DNA from: Phaseolibacter flectens ATCC 12775
GTDB taxonomy: Bacteria; Pseudomonadota; Gammaproteobacteria; Enterobacterales; Enterobacteriaceae
Direction of reading: 5' to 3'
DNA length: 64,000 nt
Assembly (NCBI RefSeq): GCF_000518745.1
Contig: NZ_JAEE01000001.1
Coordinates: forward strand, 775,491-839,490
The notes under the pieces were generated by a model. The model was not told the origin of the DNA. It searched no databases and worked only from the letters and a program-made list of their open reading frames with translations. Both the position numbers and the translations under genes were made by a program. Each line of letters begins with the position of its first letter. Within the stretch, counting starts at the first letter, position 1. This document shows positions 43,866-53,504 of this stretch, in pieces.

Positions 43866-44756
43866 ATGATTATTAGAAAATTTCTTGGTTGGGAACTCGC
43901 ATCTTCAGAGGATTATAAATCATGTTATCAGCAATACGGTGGCAATTTTTCTACCCATCCTGATGTGTTGTCTTATATTCATAATCAGACCCATTGCGCC
44001 GAGAAATACTTCGTTCATCATCGGTCTGGGATTATAGACGGAGCAGTCTGTGTTTGGAATAATACGTTAGCCAATGATCTGAGCACCGATTCTGTCACCT
44101 CGCATTTATATCTCCCTGTTGCAAAAGATGAACTTATCTTGCCTATAACAAGAAATCATCGTTTGATCATGCCATTCAGGAGTAAAATTATTTCACCAAT
44201 AAATAAAAATATTATCAATAGAAATGAGTTTTTTAATTCAAATCGAACTATTTGCTTAGCAAAACCGGTGCATGCATTTTCAAAAAGAACGGCAAAAAAA
44301 AGAATAAGAGAATTAAATCACTTCTTAAATAGTGGCGGAGAAATAAGAAATCAATCTGATTTTTCAGCGAGTGATATGTTTGAGATCTATCATTCCCTTT
44401 TTGAAATGCGGAGAGGAAAACAAAAATATGATAAAGCTCTATTACTGAATTTCATCGAAAATTTTAGAGAAAACTTTTATGGGAAAATTCTTTTCATGAA
44501 TAATACACCTTGTGCTTTCATGATGATTACACGCTGTGAATCCCACAAAACCATCGCATTAGACTACATCAATATCGGTATTAATAAAGAAATTAAAGAA
44601 CATTCGTTGGGTTCCATTCTTATGTGGGTCAACATTAATGACGCATACACTAACATGACAAATGAAGATAAAGAAGTGCGGTTCTCTTTCGGGAGACCCT
44701 CATCTGAATATAAAAACATGTGGTGTTTCAAGGAAAAGGTTGGCAGATTGTTATGA
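43866..44756 (+). CDS. Mig-14-like protein
   Basis: A 296-residue protein. The opening MIIRKFLGWELASSEDYKSC with YQQYGGNFSTHPDVLSYIH resembles Salmonella Mig-14, an inner-membrane-associated protein needed for resistance to cationic antimicrobial peptides. The C-terminal half (KKRIRELNHFLNSGGEIRNQ, FEMRRGKQ, then DYINIGINKE and RFSFGRPSSEYKNMWCFKEK) has the look of a GNAT/FemAB-type acyltransferase fold. It stands alone between two phage remnants, with lower GC than the core genes, so it was probably acquired. The assignment rests on remembered family patterns. Confidence 0.62.
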   Translation: MIIRKFLGWELASSEDYKSCYQQYGGNFSTHPDVLSYIHNQTHCAEKYFVHHRSGIIDGAVCVWNNTLANDLSTDSVTSHLYLPVAKDELILPITRNHRLIMPFRSKIISPINKNIINRNEFFNSNRTICLAKPVHAFSKRTAKKRIRELNHFLNSGGEIRNQSDFSASDMFEIYHSLFEMRRGKQKYDKALLLNFIENFRENFYGKILFMNNTPCAFMMITRCESHKTIALDYINIGINKEIKEHSLGSILMWVNINDAYTNMTNEDKEVRFSFGRPSSEYKNMWCFKEKVGRLL

Positions 44757-45139
44757 GGAGTGGTATTGATATTAGGATAAAAATAAACTTATCTTAATTT
44801 CTTTAAAGATCAAATTAAAGAAAAAGTCAATAATAATATGGTGATGAAATAGAAAAAAGTCCCCTCATGATTGTTTATTCAAGAACAAGCATTTAAAGTA
44901 AAGATGGTAATAAAATTGAAAATGTAAAATGCATTCACAATTGCTAATATAGGGTCCCAGTCCGGAATGAATTTTAAACGGCATTTTAAACCAGAAATGC
45001 CGCACATTTATTTATAAATAAAATTTACGCCATTCAATAAGAGAGAGGATTAAATGACGCAATAATTAAGCAGTACAAACTCAACCACCAACATGTGCAT
45101 GATGAGTCGTAGTGGGTAATATTTTCTTGAATTCGTTGA
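44757..45139. other. A/T-rich spacer
   Basis: About 380 bases; nothing recognisable. It marks the edge of the second phage remnant. Confidence 0.5.
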
Positions 45140-45613
45140 TTAATGGTGAATGTGCGTCGACCGCTTAGCGACACGATGGTATTTTTTCCTTTTTTTCCAT
45201 TCAGTCGTTATTTTTAAACTTTTGATCGATATTGAGGAAGACAAATTAAACCGCAGTTTAATTTCGACTGTCATGCCCGTTGTGGTTTTTTCAATCATAG
45301 GACAGTTAGCTACCGCAAATAAAATATTATGATTGGTCAATAGCCCCACCTCTCGGATAGTAAAGTCGCCAATTGAATCGGGTAATGAAATTGTTGCAAT
45401 ATACTGATTAATCTGACCATCCTCTAAATTCAGAGCAGACAGTTTTCCTCTAAACACTTCATTTACCAATTTTTTTTGAGATTCATCAGGGATGACATTC
45501 ATCCCATTACCATCTCCTATCACAAACTGATCTAGAATCATAGGAACCTGTAATATTTCAGTTGCTTCTTCTATTTTTTTCCCGATTGCGGTAACGATAC
45601 TATAGTACTTCAT
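45140..45613 (-). pseudogene. truncated tail-fibre N-terminus (phage tail-collar type)
   Basis: A 157-codon frame. Residues 1-130 match the N-terminal domain of P2-type tail-fibre proteins (DUF3751): the early VTAIGKKIEEATEILQVPMI, FVIGDGNGMNVIPDESQKKL, VNEVFRGKL, and ISLPDSIGDFTIREVGLLT. Real fibres are several hundred residues and end in receptor-binding tips; here the frame ends in a basic unrelated stretch (KKRKKYHRVAKRSTHIHH). It is thus a leftover of a phage or tailocin. Confidence 0.78.
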
Positions 45614-45792
45614 TTGACCACCTCTTGTTATTTTAATTATTTAGTAAAGTTCACAATAGATAAACTGGGATTCTCCTTATATAAAAAACACCTAACTTGA
45701 CACTGATTAATTTATAAAAAAATAAAAATCAAGAATGAGCAAAGAAAGAGAATAAAAAACAATTACTAGGAGTGCCGGATAATAGCGTTGTT

Positions 45793-46314
45793 TTATTTTT
45801 TAATATTTACTGTTTTCTGACTCATCCTGATCGCTTGTAACTGATTATTTGCCTGCTCCAATGACGATAATAAACTATTTATCCAGAGTACGGCATGACA
45901 ATAAGTTAATTTCCTGGCGGAAGGGGGACTAATATTGGCTGGGTCAACACCGTTGGTAGCCTTGGGCAAGGTAAAGGTGCGTAAACGATATGCTCTGCTG
46001 AGCAACTCGTGAGCAATAGATTCAGGGATAGCAACATTACAATTTTTTTCATCACTCAAAATTTTCCTGTATACAAAATTTTTTTCCTGTTTACTTGATT
46101 CTATTTTTTGATTGAATGCAAACGTTTTTTCAGCAAGTGAATTTAATGTATCGATCTGTTCTGTTTGATAATGTAAAAGACGAGTTTGTAAATTTAATTC
46201 TTGTCGGACATACAATATTTGATGTTGCATATTTTTATATTTCATAGCCACCAAGCTCGAAATTAATATCAATATCGTACTGATAACAAGACCCACTGCA
46301 ATGTGAATTTTCAA
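45793..46314 (-). CDS. spanin-like phage lysis protein
   Basis: A 173-residue protein with an N-terminal membrane segment (about residues 5-24, IAVGLVISTILILISSLVAM), a coiled-coil middle (HQILYVRQELNLQTRLLHYQ) and a C-terminal part with PESIAHELLSRAYRLR and PPSARKLTYCHAVLWINSLL. This fits i-spanin (Rz/LysB-like) proteins whose C-terminus resembles Rz1-type text. It probably belonged to the lysis set with the holin-like genes upstream. No nested Rz1 was confirmed. Confidence 0.6.
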   Translation of the reverse strand: MKIHIAVGLVISTILILISSLVAMKYKNMQHQILYVRQELNLQTRLLHYQTEQIDTLNSLAEKTFAFNQKIESSKQEKNFVYRKILSDEKNCNVAIPESIAHELLSRAYRLRTFTLPKATNGVDPANISPPSARKLTYCHAVLWINSLLSSLEQANNQLQAIRMSQKTVNIKK

Positions 46315-46847
46315 AACGGTACCTCATTGTAAAAAGTTAATTTCTGAGCTGGATGATTTATATCAAAAAAACCCTTTCTCAATATTGAAAGGTGGACGGA
46401 CTTCTCTTATAACAGTGAAAATCCTTGATGGAAATATTGCCAATTGGCATTTCTCTCTGACTGACACACAATAGCTATATATTGTTGATACATATTCAAC
46501 CTAATTTTCAAAAAATAGTCCCAATGGAATTATTTACTTTTAAAAGTATTAAGCCTAAAAAATAATATAATATAATATACAACAATGAATGAACTTCACT
46601 TTGTCTGGACAGATATGTTATTTATTACCATTCATGGTTTTATAATTCAATCACCCCCAAATTCTATAATTAATTATCAGAGATAAAAAATTGATAAATA
46701 ATGAATATGAATATGAATATGAATATGAATCGAATATTATTTTACGTTTTCTAATACCATAAAAATTAAGCAAGAGATAAAAATTAAATTAACGTCATTG
46801 ATATCACATGAATGTATTTTAAATTAATAAAATAGCGTGTTATTTTT
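46315..46847. other. 530-base gap in the lysis cassette with ATGAAT repeats
   Basis: An endolysin gene would be expected between the holin-like and spanin-like genes; no such frame remains. Five tandem ATGAAT units lie at 46701-46730. The rest is A/T-rich without a gene. Confidence 0.6.
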
Positions 46848-47129
46848 TCATTTTGTTCCCATGTCAATAAAAAACAATACGTCTCTTTTATAATTAAGGA
46901 TACCTAAGGCGATAATGAAGTTACTAATTGTGACAAGCCAACTTGATAGTTGATAATAGCCGACCATATAATTCACGATCAGTCCACCATATACAAAAAA
47001 AAGCATTGAGATTATAATTATCAACTTAATCCTTTGATTTCTTTTTATAAAAATTCCGATTGAAATATAAAATATAATAAATAAGCTGATGATAGCATTG
47101 GTTTCAGCCGCATATTTACTTATTAGCAT
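46848..47129 (-). CDS. small membrane protein, holin-like
   Basis: A 93-residue protein with three hydrophobic segments (about residues 9-28, 34-57 and 63-80). It overlaps the preceding holin-like gene by 14 bases. The three-segment form and the pairing fit phage holin/antiholin partners, but I cannot name the family. Confidence 0.6.
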   Translation of the reverse strand: MLISKYAAETNAIISLFIIFYISIGIFIKRNQRIKLIIIISMLFFVYGGLIVNYMVGYYQLSSWLVTISNFIIALGILNYKRDVLFFIDMGTK

Positions 47130-47499
47130 TATTACTTCCTTTACGTATTTTATTTAAAAATTCAACTAGGTTGTAATTATTTATAACAGTTAATAGCTTA
47201 ATGGCTATCGTTGAAACAATCACCGCAGAAAGAGGATCCATCGTTCTTTCTGTATAATGTAACCATGTCCCTAGCCATGCACCGACGGGATCGGAACAGA
47301 TAACACCAGCAATGTATGAAATCATAAAATAACTTACTTTCTTAAATTTATTTATATTGTTTTCAGTGGTAATATAAAACATCGATCCCGCAAATGAACC
47401 AAACAATACACCATAATCCGACCCACTGATAATACCATACACACTAACTAATAATAAAATAATAACGACTAGCGCTTTATCAAATATTGATATATTCAT
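47116..47499 (-). CDS. putative holin of the Phage_holin_8-like type
   Basis: A 127-residue protein with three or four hydrophobic segments: KALVVIILLLVSVYGIISGS, LFGSFAGSMFYI, VSYFMISYIAGVICSDPVGA and PLSAVIVSTIAIKLLTVI. The GSFAGSMFYIT and YFMISYIAGVICSDP blocks resemble a holin family found in prophages and tailocins. The rrGSNNANK end overlaps the next gene. It would open the lysis cassette behind a Q-dependent leader. Confidence 0.65.
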   Translation of the reverse strand: MNISIFDKALVVIILLLVSVYGIISGSDYGVLFGSFAGSMFYITTENNINKFKKVSYFMISYIAGVICSDPVGAWLGTWLHYTERTMDPLSAVIVSTIAIKLLTVINNYNLVEFLNKIRKGSNNANK

Positions 47500-47562
47500 G
47501 AGAAACTCCTTAATTGCAATAAAACTACAACCTTAAATTAGAAAAATGATATTTATGGCATT

Positions 47563-47590
47563 AAAAAACCCCCGTCCGGAGGCCTTTTTA
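47563..47590 (-). terminator. terminator in the late leader of the second remnant
   Basis: Read leftward, GGCCTCC-ggac-GGGGG followed by TTTTTT. It stands between the Q-like gene and the holin-like genes. Confidence 0.65.
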
Positions 47591-47722
47591 TTAAGTAATT
47601 AACATCTCACATAGCGTTATATACTTTACATCAATTCAAATTGAACTAATAAGGATAATTAGATCAAATAGAGGGTGATATTATCAAAATCTTATAGGAG
47701 GGGCTGAGGCGAAAAACTGAGC

Positions 47723-47745
47723 AAAACCCGAGTATGTCGGGTTTT
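47723..47745. terminator. bidirectional terminator after the Q-like gene
   Basis: AAAACCCGA-gtatg-TCGGGTTTT, about 40 bases beyond the stop of the Q-like gene. With the hairpin at 47563 it makes a double barrier for antitermination. Confidence 0.8.
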
Positions 47746-47784
47746 GATACAACTGAAACCAGCTTATATAGATAAGAGCATAAT

Positions 47785-48336
47785 TTATTTCATATTACAA
47801 GCTTTTCTTCCAAAAGCTTGACACATAGGCTGATAAAGCATAAATTCCGCGATATTTAACCATTGTGTGATCCTACGGCGGCAGGTCATCTCACTCAAAT
47901 CCCTGCATTGGTTTTGCATCTCTATCGCCATCTGGCGAATACTCTCACCTCGCCCATAATAACGTTTATGAACTATCTGCACAAAATACGGCGTGGTTGA
48001 GAACACATCCCCTATGATGCGATCTGTTGTTAAGGCTTCATCATCACTACAGAATGCCAATTTACTTTTTAGCCGACTATTTAAAATTTCCTTAAAATAA
48101 TCAGTCAGTTCACTTTCAGATATCCCAGCTTGTTGTAAATCGTACAAAATTTTAGTTATTGCCTTTCTGGTTATCGGTTCAGAACTGATAATTTTATTAA
48201 AGACAGAACTTGTTTTGCCTCCTCCTATATATGCCCATCTCCCCCACATTTTTAAACGACTTTGGACCCACAGTTTCTCTAGTGTATTCAATGACCCTTT
48301 TGCGCTTAATTTTTCTACCTCAGATGGATAAATCAT
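47785..48336 (-). CDS. Q-like antitermination protein (DUF1133), second copy
   Basis: From ATG 48336 (GGAG upstream) the protein has 183 residues. It resembles the Q-like protein of the first prophage in layout: SRLKMWGRWAYIGGGKTSSV near the start, YFVQIVHKRYYGRGESIRQM, CRRRITQWLNIAEFMLYQPM and CQAFGRKACNMK at the end. The expected job is to let polymerase read into the lysis genes. It appears intact even though little of the element is left. Confidence 0.75.
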   Translation of the reverse strand: MIYPSEVEKLSAKGSLNTLEKLWVQSRLKMWGRWAYIGGGKTSSVFNKIISSEPITRKAITKILYDLQQAGISESELTDYFKEILNSRLKSKLAFCSDDEALTTDRIIGDVFSTTPYFVQIVHKRYYGRGESIRQMAIEMQNQCRDLSEMTCRRRITQWLNIAEFMLYQPMCQAFGRKACNMK

Positions 48337-48351
48337 AAAATCTCCACACAT

Positions 48352-49156
48352 TAGCTTATTTCCAAATTTTACGACTGCAATCGTAAAATGAGGACTGAGA
48401 AAAAAATGAAACTATTTCTTTATCATCCAGAGCGACTCAACGTGACGTATCAAGTTCCTGTTACATAAAAATACATCATACTCAATAGCTAATATAGCTT
48501 ACAGGTACCAGTTATCAGCATCAGTTTCGTATTAAAAAACCAAAAAAACACATAACATTGCTTTGCCTCTAGGTAGGTTGTGTTAATTTTCCCTATCCTT
48601 TGACATTAAGCAGCGACAAATCTTGTCAAACTAAATGCAACTCAATTAAAAAATTCAATATATTGTGAGGTATATGGCATTACTGATTTTATTACTGCAC
48701 AACTATTTTTTGTATTATCACTGATTAAATTGAGTTTTAGCTCCATATTCACGATGCTCATTATATGCACAGTAAAATTCCAAGTTTCATTACTGATATT
48801 ACGATTAGTTATAATCATCAGAAATTCAATATTTAATAGGCAACATGTTTCAATAAGAAAAGTTAATCACAACTATTATTCCTCATCTTCACATTGTTTT
48901 TCCTTTTCTAAAATGCTAGATAAGATTATCCTCATGGACAAAAATCAACCAATATTGGTTGGGTTTATCTTATTTGGGTGACTTACTGGTTAAATTTTCA
49001 GTTAAATTTATATTGACCAATTATATTTACTGTTATACATGGTTTTGAACCAGAGGTAACTGCATGTATAGATAAAAATAGATGTTTGTTCTTACCTCAA
49101 TTTAACTGGCATATAATTCCAAACACACTATATTTATTGCATATAGTGCATTCTAT
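48352..49156. other. gene-poor spacer between Q-like and repressor genes
   Basis: About 800 A/T-rich bases. In related elements Cro-like and early genes lie here; none is recognisable. A frame at 48730-48981 has no family pattern and was not called. Confidence 0.5.
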
Positions 49157-49193
49157 TTGACAAAAATGAATTGCGCAAGTTAGTTTGCGCAAT
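49157..49193 (+). promoter_or_regulatory. repressor promoter and operator
   Basis: TTGACA (49157-49162) is followed by a palindrome with two TTGCGCAA arms around a 6-base centre (49170-49193). The site overlaps the expected -10 region, so the repressor encoded downstream probably controls itself. Confidence 0.6.
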
Positions 49194-49218
49194 CCGCAAA
49201 AAAACTTTTAACGAATTT

Positions 49219-49905
49219 ATGAATATTGGAAAAAAAATTAGAGCAATAAGGTTAGCACGAAGAATGAAAATTGAAGAGTTGGCCGAAGCCGTTGGTCTAG
49301 ACAGCTCGAATATTTCACGTCTAGAGACTGGCAAACAAAAATCGTTTACAGAACAATCACTTTATAAAATAGCAAAAGCACTAAACGTTAATGTTACCGC
49401 TTTATTTGATGATCCCTCACAGGAATCGGAGAACCTACTGTCGGACAAAACGAACCATCGGTCTGAAGTGTATAAGTTAGATTTGATTGACTTCCCAACT
49501 GATAACTCAGTGGACAATTATCATCCTTCAAAAAGCAAAACTACCGTACGTAATATTTATTATGCTCCTGAATATGCGCACGCCCTTTTTGGGAAAAAGC
49601 CTTCATCAGAAGTAAAAATGCTGTTAGTCACCGAAGATAATATGGCGAACACGTTGCTGCCGAGTGACCTTATTTTTGTTGATATAACAATCAATAAATA
49701 CCAAGGTGATGGCATTTATCTTTTTAATATCAGAGGACAAACACAAATACGAAGGATACAAAAACTTGCCAAAAGCTTTCTGATAATTTCGGATAATCAA
49801 AGTTATAAAAGCCAGGAAATTTCCATAAATAACGAGATTGATATCAAGTTTTTGGGCAAAGTAATGTTAAGTCAGTCACAGATATTTAAACGTCATAGTT
49901 TCTAA
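49219..49905 (+). CDS. CI-type repressor with apparently inactive S24 protease dyad
   Basis: From ATG 49219 the protein has 228 residues. The HTH is NIGKKIRAIRLARRMKIEEL, AEAVGLDSSNISRLETGKQ. The C-terminal domain follows the LexA/CI pattern: LLVTEDNMANTLLPSDLIFV where the usual GDSM is EDNM, so the catalytic serine is asparagine, and GIYLFNIRGQTQIRRIQKL where the usual lysine is arginine. Self-cleavage after DNA damage is therefore unlikely. Control of the residual lysis and Q-like genes is inferred. Confidence 0.8.
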   Translation: MNIGKKIRAIRLARRMKIEELAEAVGLDSSNISRLETGKQKSFTEQSLYKIAKALNVNVTALFDDPSQESENLLSDKTNHRSEVYKLDLIDFPTDNSVDNYHPSKSKTTVRNIYYAPEYAHALFGKKPSSEVKMLLVTEDNMANTLLPSDLIFVDITINKYQGDGIYLFNIRGQTQIRRIQKLAKSFLIISDNQSYKSQEISINNEIDIKFLGKVMLSQSQIFKRHSF

Positions 49906-50793
49906 TAGAGAGCAATACCGTTTCAGTTGAGGTGAAATATTGTTATAAATACAAATTCATGTATGATTTGCAAATACGCAATCATACTGAACTTGCCTTC
50001 ATTGCTTTTTCCTATAAAATCGCGTGGTTTCCATAATGAATAACATAATGCCAAATAATGAATAACATAATGCTAAATTTTCCATTTCTAAATTCCTCGG
50101 GTAAGCAGACTCGTGGCCAATGCATCGGTATTCTGACGATACATTTACCGCTGGTCAGCAATCCCATAAAGTAATTACATTCCATTTTGTATTTCAATAT
50201 ATATAAATAAGTCTATTCCAGCACTAACATAAAAACTATTTACTGTGACATTCCTTGATATATTATATCCGTAGTTAGAATCAACAGACCATAATCGGCG
50301 GCGAATGCCCTGCCTAGGGCTCTTTTTTGGCTCTAATGTAGGACGTAAAGACTGGATAAGTCAGGATGCCATCAACTGGCCATACTGACTGAGCCGACTC
50401 AAAAAAATGATTAAACTGAGTGTCTATACCACGTGGTAACATCCCAATACAAATAACAAACTGCACCGCCTTTCATGACGCCCTTTGTGTCATTTCAGTC
50501 TGCTTTTTCTAGCATGGTAGACAGGCGAGTCCGTTTTTATCTTGTATTTTTCGCTCTCTAGCAATGCAAGGTTCTTAGCTGACACAGAATTCAGATTTAT
50601 CGGTACATCTGTCTATGTTTCCTGCTTTGCACACTGATTTTGTGCCTAACTCACCCTTATCCCTGTTCTTAGTGCGGCTGGTTACCACACACGGGCGGTC
50701 TTTTCGTTACCGTTAACTGCCATAAGTCTATCCATTATGTTAAAATCCTTTTATTGTTAGATCTTCGGAGACGTGATTTAGGAAAACGCGACT
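49906..50793. other. spacer between the repressor and zur
   Basis: About 890 bases. A 22-base direct repeat around AATGAATAACATAATGC occurs twice near 50035-50075. A hairpin GCCC-tgccta-GGGC followed by TCTTTTTT (50307-50328) is a likely terminator. No gene is supported. Confidence 0.55.
50307..50328 (+). terminator. intrinsic terminator upstream of zur
   Basis: GCCC-tgccta-GGGC followed by TCTTTTTT, 460 bases upstream of zur. It could end transcription from the repressor side. Confidence 0.6.
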
Positions 50794-51318
50794 ATGACAA
50801 TATCTCTGATCCAAAAAATGGTGGATGATGCTGCCGATCTTTGTACCAGCCGAGGTGTGAGATTAACGCCACAACGGTCTGAGGTTTTGAGGATCATGGC
50901 AGGGCATTCAGGCGCAATCAGTGCTTATGACTTACTTGATAAATTGAGGATCACAACACCTCAAGCAAAACCACCAACCGTATACCGCGCACTGGACTTT
51001 TTATTGGAACAAGGGTTTATTCACAGAGTTGAATCAACGAATAGTTATGTCGTCTGTCCTCACTTTGATAATCCGTCTCATGCATCAGTCATGTTAATCT
51101 GTGATCATTGCAATGAAGTAAGCGAACAGTCTATCACTGGTATTGAAGATATCATTTTAAGTAAGGCAACGCAGATTGGTTTCACCGTCTGGCATAATAT
51201 TATTGAAACTCATGGTCTTTGCGATAAGTGTCAAACTATTGATAACTGCTCGACTCGAACCAATTGTAGTCATGATCACTCCACCTCTCTCCCCCGTAAA
51301 CGTCAAAGACCCAACTGA
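50794..51318 (+). CDS. zur: zinc uptake regulator
   Basis: A 174-residue Fur-family protein. The winged helix has RGVRLTPQRSEVLRIMAG and AKPPTVYRALDFLLEQGFIH. Zinc sites include the two CxxC pairs CDHCNEV and CDKC, and His residues in WHNIIETHGLC. With zinc it represses uptake genes such as znuABC. Neighbouring lexA and dinF are as in E. coli. The ribosome binding site AGGAAAACG precedes the ATG. Confidence 0.95.
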   Translation: MTISLIQKMVDDAADLCTSRGVRLTPQRSEVLRIMAGHSGAISAYDLLDKLRITTPQAKPPTVYRALDFLLEQGFIHRVESTNSYVVCPHFDNPSHASVMLICDHCNEVSEQSITGIEDIILSKATQIGFTVWHNIIETHGLCDKCQTIDNCSTRTNCSHDHSTSLPRKRQRPN

Positions 51319-52641
51319 TTATTTCGGTTGAACCGGCAGGGAGACTGAATTGAGGCACCAGTATTTCCATAGTGTAACCCCTCTCAACATCAGAAATAGG
51401 GTGATTGCCAACCACAGTGCATGGTTACCCAACCAAGGTAGCGTCAATAATGTACCACTGTAACCGACGACAGCCACCACCATGCTGTTTCTCATTTCTC
51501 TGCCTCTCGCGGCACCGATAAATAACCCATCAAACAAATAGCACCAAACACCGATGACAGGCAGAAAATACTGCCAAAACAGATACTTTTCCGCTAAAAT
51601 CTGTAACGAAGTGAGAGACGTCATTAACTTAATGATATCATGCCCAGCCGCCCAGTAAATGACGGAAAATGCAACCGCCACACACAGTGCCTGTCGACAT
51701 GCCGCTGACCAGACAGCCCTCAATGCTTTTTGATCGCCTGCGCCAATCGCCGATCCCGCGGTCGCCTCCACTGCGTAAGCAAATCCATCAAGCGCATAAG
51801 CAGTGAAAGAGACAAACAACATCAGTAATGCATTCACCGCAACAATGTGACTGCCAAGATGAGAACCAATCAGAGTCATGGAAAGAAACGTGACTTGTAG
51901 CAATAGAGTACGGACAAAAATATCGGCATTTAATCTGAATAAACGCTGCCAATCTTGCCACCAGCAAGACAACACTGTTCGACACTTGATTTCGTGGACT
52001 TTTAATACATGCCTTACTAAAATCATTCCAGTGAAAAGGGTAAGATATTCAGCAATAACTGTCGCACTCGCAGCACCTTTTATCCCCCATTGCCAATAGT
52101 AGACCATGATAATTTCAAGCACGATATTGGATAAATTACCGATCAATAATAAGATCAGTGGCGCTTTTGCGTATTGTACGGCTAATAGCCAGCCTAAGAT
52201 AACCATATTCACCAAGTTAGCAGGTGCACTTAACCAACGGATTGAGAGAAATTGTCGGCTTTGTTGATTAACAGCAGCACTGACACCACTCAGTTTAAGC
52301 GTATACTGCGCGATCGTTGGGGTTAACACAATAATGCCAACAGCCAATAACGCTGCAATCACGATTGGCTGAAGTAAGGTGCGGGCTAACGCTTTTTTAT
52401 CTCCACGCCCAAAGGCCTGCGCAGCGAGGCCTGTAGTACCCATTCGGAGAAAGAGAGGTAACATAAACAGAAAACTGGTGAGGCTGGAACCGACACTCAC
52501 TGCCGCCAGATAGATTTCACTGTTGAGATGGCCAATGATAATACTGTCAACCAAGCCCATTAGAGGGACACTGATATTTGACAAGATTAAGGGTAATGCC
52601 AAATGCCATAATTTTTTATCCGTGGGACTGAACAAGCCCAT
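51319..52641 (-). CDS. dinF: MATE-family efflux protein DinF
   Basis: A 440-residue protein with 12 hydrophobic segments of the MATE type, opening KKLWHLALPLILSNISVPLM and GLVDSIIIGHL. DinF is SOS-induced with lexA and contributes to protection against oxidative stress and toxic compounds. It is downstream of lexA in the same direction with a gap of 166 bases, and ends one base before the convergent zur stop. Confidence 0.93.
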   Translation of the reverse strand: MGLFSPTDKKLWHLALPLILSNISVPLMGLVDSIIIGHLNSEIYLAAVSVGSSLTSFLFMLPLFLRMGTTGLAAQAFGRGDKKALARTLLQPIVIAALLAVGIIVLTPTIAQYTLKLSGVSAAVNQQSRQFLSIRWLSAPANLVNMVILGWLLAVQYAKAPLILLLIGNLSNIVLEIIMVYYWQWGIKGAASATVIAEYLTLFTGMILVRHVLKVHEIKCRTVLSCWWQDWQRLFRLNADIFVRTLLLQVTFLSMTLIGSHLGSHIVAVNALLMLFVSFTAYALDGFAYAVEATAGSAIGAGDQKALRAVWSAACRQALCVAVAFSVIYWAAGHDIIKLMTSLTSLQILAEKYLFWQYFLPVIGVWCYLFDGLFIGAARGREMRNSMVVAVVGYSGTLLTLPWLGNHALWLAITLFLMLRGVTLWKYWCLNSVSLPVQPK

Positions 52642-52807
52642 GGCTTACCAAGACCTTTTGAGTATGAACATAGAGAAATCAGACCATGTTGACAGTAAAA
52701 AAGCGCTGTACCCTGAATTGGAATGCCCATTTCCAAGCCGTTTAGCCCTATTCATGCTCGTAGTGTCGCACTGTTGATCACAATGGGAGGCGATTTAACA
52801 CCATTGA

Positions 52808-53422
52808 CTATAACCACTCGCCACTTCTGATGATCCCCACAGCAAGCCCCTCGACACTGACATCTTGCTGCGTGATATCAACAACAATCGGTGAAAAATC
52901 TTCATTTTCAGCCAAAAGATGTACCATATTTCCGACTTTTTTCCATCTTTTAACCGTGACTTCATCTTCGATACGCGCAACTACAACCTGTCCATTACGT
53001 ACCTGCTCGGTTTTATGAACAGCGAGCAGATCACCATCCATAATACCGATGTTTTTCATTGACATGCCATCTACACGCAACAAAAAATCCGCTCCCGGTT
53101 TAAACATTGCAGGATCAATTTTATAAACACTTTCAATATGTTGTTGAGCCAGAATGGGTTCTCCTGCCGCAACCCGCCCAATTAAAGGGATGCCTTCCGT
53201 ATTCTCTTCTTCCATTAATAAACGGATCCCCCGAGATGCCCCTGAGACAATTTCAATCACCCCTTTACGCGCCAGTGCTTTCAAATGCTCTTCCGCAGCA
53301 TTGGGTGAACGGAAACCGAGCTGAGAAGCGATTTCAGCACGAGTGGGTGGCATACCGGTCTGACTGATATGATCGCGAATCAAATCATAGACTTGTTGTT
53401 GCCTGCTGGTTAACGCTTTCAT
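52808..53422 (-). CDS. lexA: SOS repressor LexA
   Basis: A 204-residue protein (E. coli 202). [23 protein letters not shown]. Cleavage site A86-G87 (VAAGEP), catalytic S121 (DGMSMKN) and K158 (VTVKRWK) are all present. With RecA filaments it cleaves itself and opens the SOS regulon. A LexA box lies just upstream. Confidence 0.98.
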   Translation of the reverse strand: MKALTSRQQQVYDLIRDHISQTGMPPTRAEIASQLGFRSPNAAEEHLKALARKGVIEIVSGASRGIRLLMEEENTEGIPLIGRVAAGEPILAQQHIESVYKIDPAMFKPGADFLLRVDGMSMKNIGIMDGDLLAVHKTEQVRNGQVVVARIEDEVTVKRWKKVGNMVHLLAENEDFSPIVVDITQQDVSVEGLAVGIIRSGEWL

Positions 53423-53431
53423 ACCCTTCCC

Positions 53432-53447
53432 CTGGTTGTTTATACAG
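53432..53447. promoter_or_regulatory. LexA box of lexA
   Basis: CTGGTTGTTTATACAG (CTG-N10-CAG) lies 10 bases from the lexA start codon. A second, weaker box (CTG-N10-ACT, read leftward) occurs near 53460-53475. Two boxes are also found in E. coli. Confidence 0.88.
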
Positions 53448-53504
53448 TTATTTAGGAAAGTATATCTACAACAGCTGGAAAAGGGAAACCTTAATCAGGC
53501 TCGG

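Noticed and set aside
48730..48981. 83-codon frame with a hydrophobic start between the Q-like and repressor genes
   Set aside because: A/T-rich chance frame without ribosome binding site or family pattern; a small membrane protein cannot be excluded.
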